Assembly: GCA_009746045.1 (NCBI GenBank)
Contig: RPFO01001945.1
Location: 62,001-126,000, forward strand
Source: Mesostigma viride
Lineage: Eukaryota; Streptophyta; Mesostigmatophyceae; Mesostigmatales; Mesostigmataceae
Direction of reading: 5' to 3'
Length of the DNA stretch: 64,000 nucleotides
Under the pieces are notes generated by a model. That model searched no databases. It was not told the origin of the DNA and worked only from the letters and a program-made list of their open reading frames with translations. The translations under genes were made by a program, and so were the position numbers. Positions 12,401 through 22,905 of the stretch are shown here, piece after piece (position 1 is the first letter of the stretch; every line of letters starts with the position of its first letter).

Positions 12401-15400
12401 AAGTTGCCGCCGCTCATGGCAGGCCCTGGTGTGGTTAAACCTTGTTCGTTATAATGTATCTACCAGGGCTAATCTCATCCCAGCTGTCTATTGGGCGGCT
12501 GGTACGGTATCGCAAGTCAAGAACTCTGGTAACCCCATGTCGCTGGCATGGTTCAAGTGTTGTGCATGCTGGCACCTTGTATTGCCATTGCCTTCACTAC
12601 CGGGCGGGTATGTCGTGTGTCGTGAGGTGACGGACGACAGTGCGCTATCCTTGCCCCCTCGTGCACTATGCCCACCTCCTCAGAGTGCCCACGTTCAAAG
12701 AGTGCCCCCCTCCTAAGAGTGTCAGTGACTCAGTGCCCACCTCGAAAATCTGGTTATCGCTTCCTCTGTCCGCCTTTAAAAGTATCCACCTCTCAATGTG
12801 TCTACCTCCGAGTTTCGCCACCTCGCAGCAGTGTCCACCTACGAACCGTGTCCAGCTATAGTGACCAGCTACGAACCGTGTCCAGCTTGTAAGGTCAGCC
12901 ATTGTAGCTTGTTTCACATCCACGGCGTCCTTTTCAATGTCTAGTGTTCTTTTTTTCAATGTTCCTTTCACCTGCAGGGATGTTGGTTCCCATTTGCGCA
13001 ACCCCCACCTGAACTTCTTCGGTGCCATGCCGCTGCCAACGATTTTTGATAACGTTTTTTTGAAAGTGTCCGCCTCAAAATTTCATCCGATCTGCCCACC
13101 TGTGTGTGCTTGTGTCCTTGGAACGTCGGCCCACCTGCATGTACTTGTGTCGACTCCCATGTGCACGTGTCGGGGGCCATCGCTTCTCGCATGCCGCGCA
13201 GCTGCCAATGGATTCTCTCGCGACGACCCCCGGCTGCGCACGGTGCCGTTCCCCGTGCGGCGTGCCAGCTATCGGTGAGGAGCGCCCGCCAGTTGTTTTG
13301 ACCCTAATATCCAAGCCCTAACCCCCAGCCTTGGGCTCTTTGATGAGCTGCATTGATGAAGAGAACGCTGGAAGAGTCGCGTGCCTTGTGTGCCACATGC
13401 CTGCATCTCGACCATGTCATGACCGCCCTCTAGTGCCTTCTGCTACAGTAGGTAAAGTAATTATCAAAGTAATAGTATCTAGTAAATCGCAAACAGTACC
13501 TAGTAAAAGCAAACAGAGAATAGAGAATAGAAAATTGCAGATAGGGAATAAGTAGTAGCGTGACCGCCCTCTTAACGCCTTGTAGCCTTGTAGAATGGCT
13601 GCCCATCTGCGCAGTGGTGGCATATAATAGGAGTGTTGCCTTGCAAAGCCAAAGACCCCTCCAGGCCGATTGTTAGGGCAAGGCCATTCATTTGGACAGG
13701 TCAGTGGAACGGTCAGTCATGGGACCTGGCCATTAGCTTCTTGCAGGGAGACTGGCTGTGTCGTTGGGCGCAGGTTGGGTGGCTTGGTAAGGTGGACTGG
13801 GCGTAATGGGGATGGAGCGGTTGATGGTTGCTGCGTGTTGGTGTGGATTGCGAGGTGGGTGGTGGATTAGGTGGAAGGCAGAATGGGGGGCAGGTTGAGT
13901 CCTTGGAACAGGGGTACGATTGGGTGCGCGTTACAAGGTTGTAAATAGTGGGCCCAGATGGATTTTGTTTCATTGTACTCCACAAACGGTTTCGTGTTTG
14001 AGTTTTGACGTTGCCAGTAGCAGGCGTCATGCCGCGAGGCTTGCCCGTAGAATTCTCGGAGAATACACCATCCGCATTGGTAGTTTTAATTCGGTTCAGC
14101 CGAAAGGCCCTTCGGAATTAGACAATAACGTTTTATTGGTTGAAAGTGCTACTGTGCCCGCCCAATTAATTAATTGTTAGTTTGTTTGTTCGTTTGGTTA
14201 CCGAACAACCGTTGAACTGGCTGCGAAATTTAATAATTCTTTGTTTGTTTTGTATAACCCAGCCGGATGCACTGCTCTTACGGCTAGTGACAGCACATTT
14301 TTCAGCCAGAGATTTAATATTTCTTTGTTTTTTACCGCAAAAGAAGCGCTCTTGGCAGTCAAAGAATATTTATTTACAGTTTCTTTGTTTGTTTGGTAAC
14401 TTATAACTAGAAAAACTACAGGGGAGTACACTCAGGCATTAGTTAATTTAAAATCTTTTGTTTTATTTATCGTTTGCAGGTGGCCGGCGCCCAGCCTCAG
14501 AATGATTTAGTAAATCTACCAATGCGGAGGGTGTACCCTCCACCCGACAAGTCTACACACAGAGCCTACTGTCGTCCCGAGAGCCACTGTTACAAGTTCG
14601 TTCCTTGGGCGCATCCAGCCGCACCCTGGCGTTATCCGCGACTCGTACCCTCAACTCGCTCTTTCCTGTGCCTCTTACATGCTCGATCTCTCGCTAAAGC
14701 CACCGCTCGGTCTCTTTCTTCCCCATGGGCGCCCCCTCTCCATGTACAAAACTAAGCTTTCCCCCACTCCACTCCCCTTTGCCATATCTTCCTGCGACGT
14801 GCAATCCAGTGAGGTGCTGCGCGTGGCGCGCCGGCTTGCTTTCTTGGAGCGTGTGATCGCGGACGACAGCACCAGCGCGGACGCAGCAGCAGGCAGCGCG
14901 GGTGGGGCAGCAGCGCTGCCTGCGGATGGGGCCCAAGTGGCGGCCGACGCACGATCCCAAGGTGAGAGGGGAAGTGCCTCTTGAGTCAGGGAGTCGTAAA
15001 ACGGGGGCCGTGAGATAAATATGTCATTCTAGGCGATTATTGTCGGTGGTCTGACGGCGAAAGGTTATCCAGCAGCTGCCGCCGGTGACCGCTACAGGAG
15101 TTATTTTTTGGCTGGCACGTAGGTCTGTTTACGGTCAGAATTCAGCTGTTTGAAGGTTTGGTTCGAGTTTAGCTGTTCAGGAGACTTGCCAGCTGGCATG
15201 TAGGGGCCTCATTGGGGACGGAGACGCTCGGGCTGCCAGTATCTGGCCTTGCGATCCGGAAGCAGGAATGCAAAAATTAAGGATTATGGAGAGGGTTTGG
15301 TTGGCCGGCGTCTCTTCATTTGCGGCACTACCGTCTGATGCCTACGACGTCACGGCGTGTGTCTCTGTCCACATGGCACGCGACGAATAGCCTGGCTAGT

Positions 15401-18400
15401 GGAACGGGAATACTCCAGGCTGGAACTGGGAGTAACCACAGGAAAGGCGTACTGTTTTCCCTGTGTTCACCCATGGTCTTGTGATGGGCATCGTCTTGTG
15501 ATGCTACTGCCATTGTCGTGACGGCAGGAAGTGCTCCATCCAATGGGTGGGCCAAGGGTGAAACTGGCGCCGCAACTGCCACGACCGCGGCGGCCTCGTC
15601 TTCAATAAAGGCATTGCCGCGGTCTCACGAGCAAGAGGACGACAAGCTGGTGGGGTACCGTCATCAGGCTCATGAACACAATCCTGAGCTCATGAACGTT
15701 GTCCTAAACTCTCGATCATAGTCCTGAGATCACGAACATAGTCCTGAGAGCACGAACAAAGTCCTGAGCTCATGAGCACAGTCATGAATTCTTGAGCAGG
15801 AGGCTTCTTGCTTCTTGCTTTCATATCTGAAGGATGGGCACGCCATGAGCTGGTAGTTGACTTGGATTTGGTATAGGCACCTGGATGGCCAATTCACGAG
15901 ATGGCTAATACCGCAGCCCGGCTATCCTTCTGCCCTTGCTACTCATGGAGAGCTCCGTAAGGTAGCCCCTGTCGCTGTCAGGTCTGTCTCGATGCTTCGT
16001 TTCTGGTTGATCTCGGATTGCTATCTTGTGACTTTTTTCTGCCTGTGCATGCAGTTTCCTAGGAAGGCCATCCGCCACGACCGCAATGTACCCTCCCTTA
16101 CCTTGAGCGTGTCCCAGGAAAATATCCGCGGAGAGATCGCAGATGATGGACCCTTTGGTATCCAGTCGAAAAGCGCAAGTTCTGTTCATGGTGCCTTATC
16201 CGTGAGACTTTGACTCGTCGCGTCTTGTGTCATGCCATGCGTCGTGCCATGTGCCGCGCCTTGTGTCGTGCCATGCCTGATGCCGCGCGAACAGAGGGGC
16301 GCTTCATCCCCCGATGTGGATGCGGCCGCCGCCGAGAGAGCCGCTGCCGAGGAATGTCGGAAGAAGAAGGCGTTTGACAAGCAGCGCCGGCAGCAGATCA
16401 AGGAGCACCAGGAGGAGAAGCAGAGAAAGGCAGCGGAGGAGGCGGCAGCCAAGGCGGTGGAGGGCAGCGCTGTCAATAATAAAGCTCCGGGGGGGGCTGT
16501 GGCGGTGGCGACGGTAAGAATTTTGACACCATTGGGACCGTGTGTTGATGCACGAACAGTTTATTGTTGCTGGTTTAAGCATCTATGGCATCTGTCCCCA
16601 CGTGACAAAATTTCACCCGCAGCACTCTCGACCCACCACCCACCCCCATGTCCTACTCTCGTCTTTGTCTTCGCGTGCAGCTATTCCCCCCCTCCTCCCC
16701 TCTAAGTTCTTCCCGCCCACTCTTGTCCCGCCTTGTCCTTCCTCCTAACCTCTTCCCCCCCACACTTTCGCCAAGGTTTTCCTTTCCCTTCCAACGCTTC
16801 CCACCTACATCTTTCGCCCACTTTTCCTTTGCTCCCATTTCAATGTCGGCATGGCAGGTGCCCTCGGCCACCGTGCCACACAAGGCCAGCACTCCTGCGG
16901 AGCGGCCCACTCGTAGCAGGGGAGCGGGCGGGGGCGGCATGGCGGCCGCGCTCGAGCGGGCCCGCGCCAGCCAGGAGGCAGCGGCAAAGATCCAGGCAGA
17001 GGTGAGTGAGACGAGGCTTGTTAAGACAAGGCTTGATCAAGGCTCTTATATGAGGCTCGTATATGGGGCTCTTATTTGGGGCTCGTATATGGGGCTCTTA
17101 TACGATGCTCTTACATGAGGCTTTTATGGGGGCTTATCAGAGGAAGGCAAAGGTGGGCACTCGATGGTTGTGTATGGGGCTTCTGGGTAAATCAGCCAAC
17201 CTCAGCGCGTTCGATGCCTCAGGACCCGAGCGGGCTCCCCAGCAAGGGCTTGCATGGTGTTGGCGGATGCGGATTGGCACGCCGCTCGTCCTGCTCATTT
17301 GTTGGAAGCTAAGTACACGGGTGCACAGGTGCACGGCGTCACATTGCACTGTGGGAGAGAAATAGGCATGAGAAGCGCGAAGTTCTAAAATCACGAAGCA
17401 AGGTTGGACCAAGGGAAACTGACATTTAGAGCAAGGGACCTAGGAGTCGACTCTTGCGAATTCCATAACACGAGGCGCATGCAGTGTCCTTTCACGAAAA
17501 CTTGCCGTAATGAGGTAATTGTGTTCCCCCAAATATCTTGTTTCAGAAAATAAACTCTCGTGTGTGTACAACAGCCCTGTTTCATCCTCCGATATTGGTG
17601 TTGGCTGGCATGCCAAGTCAGCTTTTCCCACTCCTGTAAATGCAAGCTCAGATCGTCCGTCTGGGTAGGCAAGGGACTCCTCAGCGAGACCGATATCGAG
17701 AGAAAGGTGGCATGACGGGGCACCCATGCCTGTGCCGACTCAGCCCATAGCATCCTTTCGCAGCGAGCGAGCGGTGAAGCCGGGCACTCGGCGTTTAATA
17801 CATTTTTTACAACGTGCAGCCTTCTAGGTTCTGGATGATGCTGTAGACCCGATAACGGAAGACACGGCGGCCAAGTCAGGATGGTTCACGGAACGCATGA
17901 TATATCCCTACTGCTTTGTCCCGATTACATTTGTCCCCAGTACATCTGCCCCCTGCTCATCTGTCCCCCATCGAGGGGGGCCGCCAGGACGCCTAGGATT
18001 CAAGGGAAGGTTCCCCCACATCTCAAAACCTTGGCAGAACAGGGAAGAAGTAGCACCGACCAATGACCGTGCTCTTGTCCCCGTTCGTTTAGAGAAAGTA
18101 GTAACTAATTCAGAACTGGCAAGGCGCTAGCATCAATGCCACGAATGGAAGCCAGGCATATGCCGCACCCTCATGCATCCGCCTGCTCGGGGGGAGGGTG
18201 CGGGGGGGCGTCGCTGTTTGCGCGCCGGTCTGCAGGCCGGCAGCCGCGCACCAAAGAGCTCCCCCGCAGGCGCACCCCCACCGCGCCAAGGAAAAAAGGG
18301 CCGGCGGCGAACTGGGAATGAAGAGGACAAGAGGAGGGGCGAGCGGGCCAGCGCCCAGGGTGGGCCCATCCCGGCGGGTGCCTTCCTGCAGGCGCTCCCG

Positions 18401-19904
18401 TTGCTGCTCGCGGTGGCGTGCGTCGCGTTGTGGCGGATGCGAGTCACACCGACGCCGTTGCAGGGACCCTAGTCCCAATGTACCCCTCAGCCTCGTCCGA
18501 GGTATCTACAAGGCAGCGGTTGCCTTTTCCTGAATAGAAATTCAGGAACTATTTTTCTTTCCCACGTCGCTGTCCTCAAAGGAAAACGTAACATGCTTCC
18601 CATAGCCTTAATCTCACTCTACCTCAGGGTATCTCTCTTCTGACTTCTGTGCTTTTCCTTGCGTTGAACCAAGTATGGACAGTGCCTTTTTGGTATCGAC
18701 GGGCCACAATGAATCTGGCCATGTACCAAGGGCCGCTGTACAGTGTCCAAGAGAGCCATGCCACGTGCGATCCTTGGGTTCACCGCAGTGCGCTATTTTC
18801 GCCGTTCGAGGAGGATTCCCGTCTAGTTTGCAGCTGCGCAGAGCTCTTTAAGCTGCGCTTTTTTCCCGTTTTGGGGGGGGGAATTGAGGGCGTGCACCTC
18901 CCTCTCTTTTTGCCAGGTCAAAGCCACGGCGTGTCTCTGTGGCCGTGTCAAGCCAGGCATTGGTTTCCGGCAGCTGCTTGGGCTGCATCCGCCAAATTTT
19001 AGAAGCAGAAATGTAGAAGAGACGTGTAGGGCTTGGCGAGACATTGACAGAGAATATATATAGGAACGTGCTGTCATGAAGCTGCAAGTAGCATTATAGT
19101 GTGCATCACTCAAAGGAGGGGGAAATAGGCCACATGCCGACAGTTGACCTAATAAGAAACAAGAATATAGAGAAAATAGTCTAATTTGAATACAGGGGAG
19201 CTAAGGATGGGAGTAGCGTGGCTTGAAAACTCTCCAGCCACAGATCATAGAGCTTCCAGTGTGTCCGAACTCTATCTGGAAGGGTGGCTGTCCTACCCAC
19301 CAGAGCAGCGGGGAACAGGCACAAACATAAAAGCGAGTGTCTGATCAGAACAAACATAAAAGCGTTGGGGAACACATGAGCTGTCCAAGTTAGGGCCATG
19401 CCATGCGAATATGCATGGCCTCCTCTGGAATCTCGCGTGACATGCTGAGATGTCTGGTCTGCTGTCCTTTGTGATGGAATTGCTCGTTCTGTATAATATC
19501 TTTGCTTCCGTTCTGGTGACCTTGCTTCAACGACCATGTTACTGGCATGGGAGATGTCTCCTTACGGGAGCCGGCGTACACGCGCGGCACGCCTCACCCA
19601 TTGCAAGCTCACTCATGCTAACGACAAAGCATCGTGCAATTCCCGTCAATCTCGGCCTTGCCCCCGTTCGCTTTCGGAACAGGCGGAACAAGCGGCAGCT
19701 GCAGCAGAGCGGGAAATCCGTGCCGCAGCGGCAGAGCGGCGCCGGGCTGGGATGTCGATGCAGCAAGGAGGCGCAAAAGCAGCTGGTGTTTGTGCTAGCT
19801 GCGGCACCTCATTGGCTGGCAAAATCCCGTTCCACCGATTGAATTTCTCATATTGCACAACGGGTTGTGTGCAAGAGCATAAACGATCATTGGAGGGGTT
19901 GTGA
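3170..19904 (+). CDS. VMS1: Vms1/ANKZF1-type tRNA hydrolase of ribosome quality control
   Basis: The family releases stalled nascent chains from 60S subunits and binds Cdc48/p97; it acts at ribosomes and mitochondria. I reconstruct 12 exons: 3170-3469, 5074-5247, 6619-6705, 8221-8645, 11358-11481, 11913-12018, 13202-13274, 14810-14961, 15528-15649, 16295-16513, 16858-17001, 19683-19904. They sum to 2148 nt and keep one frame (715 residues; human ANKZF1 is about the same). Order of domains: C2H2 finger (C75, C78, H91, H97), acidic linker, VLRF1 release-factor-like domain with GGHFAA and GGRQ (Q340 aligns with the catalytic Gln), NEAALDK/EIQDLL and PFPVRR blocks, Ala/Lys coiled coil (about 530-640), a p97-binding VIM (R652-R662, matching R-x5-AA-x2-R), and a C-terminal CxxC/CxxxC zinc motif (C679, C682, C700, C704). 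No ankyrin repeat was found. The start is chosen because LPTIFSAP matches the family N-terminus. Exon 9 is the least certain. Confidence 0.88.
3736..3923. repeat. CCCTACA heptamer array (VMS1 intron 1)
   Basis: About 27 nearly perfect copies of a 7-bp unit. It differs by one base from the plant-type telomere unit CCCTAAA. Intronic, so not a chromosome end. Confidence 0.95.
4262..5068. repeat. 14-bp minisatellite (VMS1 intron 1)
   Basis: Units of CCCATTGCCAACTG with CAGTGCCAACTGCC and other variants, ending only a few bases before the exon 2 acceptor at 5073. Confidence 0.95.
5074..5247 (+). CDS. VMS1: VMS1 exon 2: post-finger and acidic linker
   Basis: 58 codons from CAG acceptor to GTGAGT donor. 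[16 protein letters not shown] matches the segment that follows the finger in homologs; the rest is Glu/Asp-rich. Confidence 0.88.
5287..6045. repeat. 16-bp minisatellite (VMS1 intron 2)
   Basis: Units of CCTCGGTGACATCCCT, with a CCTT variant interspersed. The length is not a multiple of three, so all three minus-strand frames stay open and give spurious Met/Ser/Pro/Arg-rich ORFs. Confidence 0.95.
6619..6705 (+). CDS. VMS1: VMS1 exon 3
   Basis: 29 codons between CCAG and GTGAGG, phase 0 at both ends. [17 protein letters not shown] matches the start of the VLRF1 region. Confidence 0.85.
6866..6965. repeat. Short tandem repeat (VMS1 intron 3)
   Basis: Three to four copies of a roughly 32-34 bp unit containing GGGCGCTGGTTAATGT. 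Confidence 0.7.
7296..8068. repeat. 70-bp satellite array (VMS1 intron 3)
   Basis: About 11 copies at a strict 70-bp period, marked by ATAAGCCTGCCCACTCTATT and AAGCATGCTTGTTGACG. Copies are nearly identical with a few single-base variants, so the array is young or homogenised. Confidence 0.95.
8221..8645 (+). CDS. VMS1: VMS1 exon 4: VLRF1 core
   Basis: Begins after CATCAG with [12 protein letters not shown], contains a low-complexity Gly/Ser stretch, then [16 protein letters not shown] and VVAHNSFHR. Ends phase 2 at a GTGGGT donor. The alternative acceptor at 8098 would read into a stop, so 8221 is preferred. Confidence 0.83.
8884..11101. repeat. 19-bp satellite with CACGTG core (VMS1 intron 4)
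   Basis: About 117 copies of GGCACGTGGTAGGCAGATA. Main variants are CACGTG versus CGCGTG and GATAGG versus GACAGG. This 2.2-kb array fills most of intron 4, and the minus strand is open in all three frames. Confidence 0.97.
11358..11481 (+). CDS. VMS1: VMS1 exon 5: GGRQ catalytic segment
   Basis: Completes the split Arg, then [15 protein letters not shown] and [11 protein letters not shown]. The Gln of GGRQ is the residue that corresponds to the release-factor-like Gln of Vms1. Donor GTGGGT. Confidence 0.9.
11485..11545. repeat. GTGGTCACTGTA repeats (VMS1 intron 5)
   Basis: Four to five degenerate 12-15 bp units just inside the exon 5 donor. Confidence 0.7.
11913..12018 (+). CDS. VMS1: VMS1 exon 6
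   Basis: [14 protein letters not shown] through KRAIFA, the end of the VLRF1 domain. Acceptor CCAG, donor GTGACG, phase 1 end. Confidence 0.88.
12019..13201. other. VMS1 intron 6, mostly unique
   Basis: Holds a 45-bp fragment (12279-12325) of the dispersed repeat that also occurs at 28028, 38572, 55167 and 59428, and degenerate GTGCCCACCT-type repeats at about 12660-12900. No coding signal found. Confidence 0.5.
13202..13274 (+). CDS. VMS1: VMS1 exon 7
   Basis: Completes a split Ala, then [20 protein letters not shown], a strongly conserved family block. Phase 2 end at GTGAGG. Confidence 0.88.
14066..14533. mobile_element. 468-bp TIR element in VMS1 intron 7
   Basis: Terminal inverted repeats CACCATCCGCATTGGTA (left) and TACCAATGCGGAGGGTG (right), flanked by TA on both sides. 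A longer relative in opposite orientation lies at 58604-60147. No transposase. The short TSD and CAC ends could suit a CACTA-like or mariner-like family; I cannot choose. Confidence 0.75.
14810..14961 (+). CDS. VMS1: VMS1 exon 8
   Basis: [16 protein letters not shown] matches the helix after the VPFPVRR block; the rest is Ala/Gly/Asp-rich. Acceptor CCAG, donor GTGAGA, phase 1 end. Confidence 0.8.
15528..15649 (+). CDS. VMS1: VMS1 exon 9 (low-complexity, tentative)
   Basis: Fits the phases on both sides (GA completes Gly; ends before GTGGGG). Encodes a Ser/Ala/Thr-rich linker ending EQEDDKL. No conserved motif, so it rests on splice signals and phase alone. A further short exon after the good acceptor at 16054 is possible. 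Confidence 0.5.
15660..15800. repeat. Degenerate about 21-bp tandem repeat (VMS1 intron 9)
   Basis: Five to six imperfect units of the type ACGAACATAGTCCTGAGATC. Confidence 0.7.
16295..16513 (+). CDS. VMS1: VMS1 exon 10: coiled coil
   Basis: 73 codons, AG acceptor to GTAAGA. Rich in Ala, Lys, Gln and Glu ([20 protein letters not shown]), as in the charged C-terminal helix of ANKZF1. Confidence 0.82.
16858..17001 (+). CDS. VMS1: VMS1 exon 11
   Basis: 48 codons from GGCAG acceptor to GTGAGT. Basic/Gly-rich, then helical [18 protein letters not shown] leading to the p97-binding helix. Confidence 0.75.
17002..19682. other. VMS1 last intron
   Basis: 2.7 kb. Begins with short GGCTCTTATATGGGG-like repeats (17030-17130). 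A GC-rich island at 18170-18470 has overlapping ORFs on both strands but no recognised domain. Otherwise nothing identifiable. Confidence 0.5.
19683..19904 (+). CDS. VMS1: VMS1 last exon: VIM motif and C-terminal zinc finger
   Basis: 73 codons plus TGA after a pyrimidine-rich acceptor. Holds [11 protein letters not shown], an exact match to the p97/Cdc48-interacting VIM pattern, then CASCGTSL...FSYCTTGC. Confidence 0.9.
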   Translation, partial: AEQAAAAAEREIRAAAAERRRAGMSMQQGGAKAAGVCASCGTSLAGKIPFHRLNFSYCTTGCVQEHKRSLEGL

Positions 19905-20142
19905 TGCAGAAATTCGCGCACAAGTGATGTCCATTCTCAATAGTCTGGTTGCTTATCTCACTAAATACAGAATGACCATGAGTGCTATCAGTTCCCAAGA
20001 TGAATGCAAGGATGAGATTGACACGCTGTGGACGGGTCCTCACTGATCATTCAGCTGCCATATGTAAAATAACTTACACACGACATAACCGGAACTTTAG
20101 GCAACTACACCGTCCATGTCAACTAGCTCTGCGTCAGCCTGC

Positions 20143-20500
20143 CTATGGTATATTGCACCCACACTGTTGTGCCCCCGCGGTCCGGCACCATGCTGTGGAG
20201 AGAGCGCTCTGTGGCCTGCCCACTGGTGGCAGTGAGAGAAGTTAGGGCGCCCTCGGATCCGGCCTCCTCGTTGTGAATTGATTAATTAATTATCACGTGA
20301 CTGCGTCCCGTGGGCCGGTGCCAATACAAGGTAGAGGAACCTTCAACCCAGGTGTATACCTGTAAATGAGAAGGCCGGAGGTAGGGCGCGCGCCCTAGCT
20401 TCTCTCACTGCCACCAGTCGGTGGACAGGCCACAGAGCACTCTATCCACAGCACGGGGCCGGGGCGCATCACTGTGGGTGCAATACAACCATAATGATAC
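20143..20500. repeat. Inverted-repeat (foldback-like) element
   Basis: Arms of roughly 110 bp (20143-20253 and 20386-20500) pair through CAGAGCGCTCT/AGAGTGCTCT and CACTGCCACCAG-type words. No ORF. Its neighbours are retroelement scraps, so a MITE is likely. Confidence 0.6.
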
Positions 20501-20749
20501 CAGAGCTTGATAATGGTGCCAGAGGTAGGCTGCATGTTGCATAGCTGACGCTGTACAAGAAAGGTGAGGGGGGCTCAACGGGCGTCTGCTAAGGCATAAG
20601 CGAATGGCCACGATGAGCCATGGGCTGAGGTCATTGCGTTCATGCCACTCAAAACCTGCTGGGGCTAGATCAGAACACTATGCTGGAGTAATATTCTGAT
20701 TGGAGTAATACGTACATGGCACCTCCTCACGTGGGCCGGGCCCAGCCAG

Positions 20750-21090
20750 GTTAGACGCCGCAATGCCCGCACCTTCAAAGAACAGCTCGTAGAGGACATG
20801 GCCGGGGGGCCAGGCCTCTCGGTGATTTGGAAAAAGATGATGGACAAGGCCAAGTGGGCCCAGGTCATAGAGGGCAACAACCCCACTGCAGTGGGGAAGG
20901 AGCGTGTTTGCACACGTGGACGGCATATGCTAGACAAGACCCCTAGGGTCGCGGGCACCATAGATCTATAGTAGGACTGTTTTGTAGATGGCTTGTAGAT
21001 AGCTTAGACCGGTAGGATTGCGTGTGCCCCCCCGTCCATCCATCCATCGGGGTTAATGCTCCGTGAGTCCCCAATTCGAGCACGAGTTTA
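20750..21090 (+). pseudogene. Retroelement 3' fragment with ORF end and hairpin 3' terminus
   Basis: An ATG-less reading frame (about 20755-20971) encodes RRNARTFKEQLVEDMAGG and VIWKKMMDKAKW, ending TAG. It is followed by CCGGTAGGA, a CCATCCATC microsatellite and the hairpin GCTCCGTGAGTCCCC...GAGCACGAG at 21058-21086. Decayed relatives of the same order are at 38225-38481 and 54890-55143. The family that the protein belongs to is not recognised. Confidence 0.6.
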
Positions 21091-21099
21091 ATCATTTAA

Positions 21100-22900
21100 G
21101 GGGACGTGGCGCGCCGAATATTTTCCGCGCGAAAAAATTCGCGGCACCGGCCGTACCGTGAAAAGTGGGTGCTCCGTGCGCGCACCACTTGCGGAAGTGG
21201 CCATGGCGACTGCGTTTAGGCGAAACTAGCAATGTAGGGCTAGAGAAATGCAAAAAAAATGCTTGGATGTTGAAGACGATGATTTAATGATGTTGGATTG
21301 CGGCGGCAAGTGGCTGGTTTACAATATCGCTGCTTTCTTTTACTGCCATCGGCATGGGGGGTAATCTGCATTTTTTGGTCGCGCGGAATGAAATAGAATT
21401 CGTGATTGCGGCAGTAAATTCTCAGTTTAGGGGGTCTTTTTGACCGTGAAGGATGAATTCATATCGGTAGCATCGAATTCTAAACCGAACGGGTGCTTTT
21501 TGCTACATTTTCGGCCATTCTCGGTAAGTATTTTTTCAGGCCTGCGCAGTGCATGTCGGAACCTTCCATGGAAGAACGGCCGTTGTTGCGCGCCTGGGCG
21601 AGGGATCTACGAGGGCAAGGTATAGATTTGTGGCGACTGTTATCTACTATCAGTTCTTTCTTCGAAGAGCTCATCGTTCGAAGTTTTTTGCGTTCGTTTT
21701 GGTCAGTTTCCGCCAGTTAACTCTCCGTTGCTTGCCGTCGTGTTGACGAATACCTGGCAGCTTTAGCTTGTTTTCGTTGATGTCTTGATCAAATCCGCTT
21801 CAGTCTCAGCCGATAGATCCTAGGGAAGGCGTAAGGGATTTCATAGCACGTGTTCTGGCAAGGATGTTGTGCGTATGGACGCTTCTTGTTGTGTGATAGT
21901 GACGCACCCTTTCCTCGCAGCATCACAGCGGTCAGAAGCTGAACGGCCGCCACTGGTTTCTTTGCATTTTATCGTGCAGGGAAGGAATGTTTTATCGACG
22001 ATCATGTTGGAGATATTGCATTTGTGTGACTGCATGTAGATAGCTGCCATCATTGGTTTATTTGAGCTTTCCTTGTTATGATGATGTGACAAGACAGCAA
22101 TGTTGCTGAGCCAACCATGGTTGACATGGTTGACTGCATGCAAGCTTTGTATGCCATGATCTCCTTGGTTCCTTGCCCTCCATAGTTCCAGTTTGTTGCC
22201 CATGTCGGGTAGGGCAGTTAAGGAGTTGTTGCTGTGTTGGTAAGCTTGGTTGGCATAACCCTTACACTCTAACCTGGGAGAAACATAGAAAATGCTGGTA
22301 ATGCATGTTAGTGCCATAATCATTATTGCTATTCACGTACTTATAAGTCTGGCCATGCTCGAGGGACGGTGAAGGAGTATGAGGTGCGTGGCCACCCCTT
22401 TGTACTTCACAACATATTCAGCATGGATTTGATCCATGTTGATGGCATGTAAAGTGTGATTGTGTTTACTTGCTTTCTGAGTGGTCCTTAGCGCCTTGTC
22501 AGGTAGTGAGTGGTCGTCTAGGAAACCCATCACTGCGTGCCACAGTGACCCCCAACCTTGAGCATGTGTCGTCATCAGTGTGCTAGAGTTAATTATATGT
22601 GCTTTTGATCATAGATTTGCTGAGTTCTCGGCATGAAGTTTACAAGGTAACCTTGGGTAGAGTATAGTGTATGCTCTCTTGGCATGTATGCCTAGCGATC
22701 GTGTTGCTATGCTTGCGATGGCAAGGTTGGCCATGCCGAGGGCAGGTGCATGAGGGAAGATGTGGTGCCTAGCCGTTTGCTTATGTTTTGTGATCGAGTG
22801 GGGCATGCTTTCTGGCTTTTTGGATGAAAAAGAGCATGCCTAAGTGGCCATATACAAAGAAACCCCCCCTTATGTTCAGGTTTTAGCACGCATAATAACC
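21100..22900. other. Gene-poor stretch, nothing recognised
   Basis: Short ORFs only (75 codons or fewer on plus, up to 160 on minus at 21841-22323), none with a domain I recognise. No tandem array. Confidence 0.4.
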
Positions 22901-22905
22901 TTATT

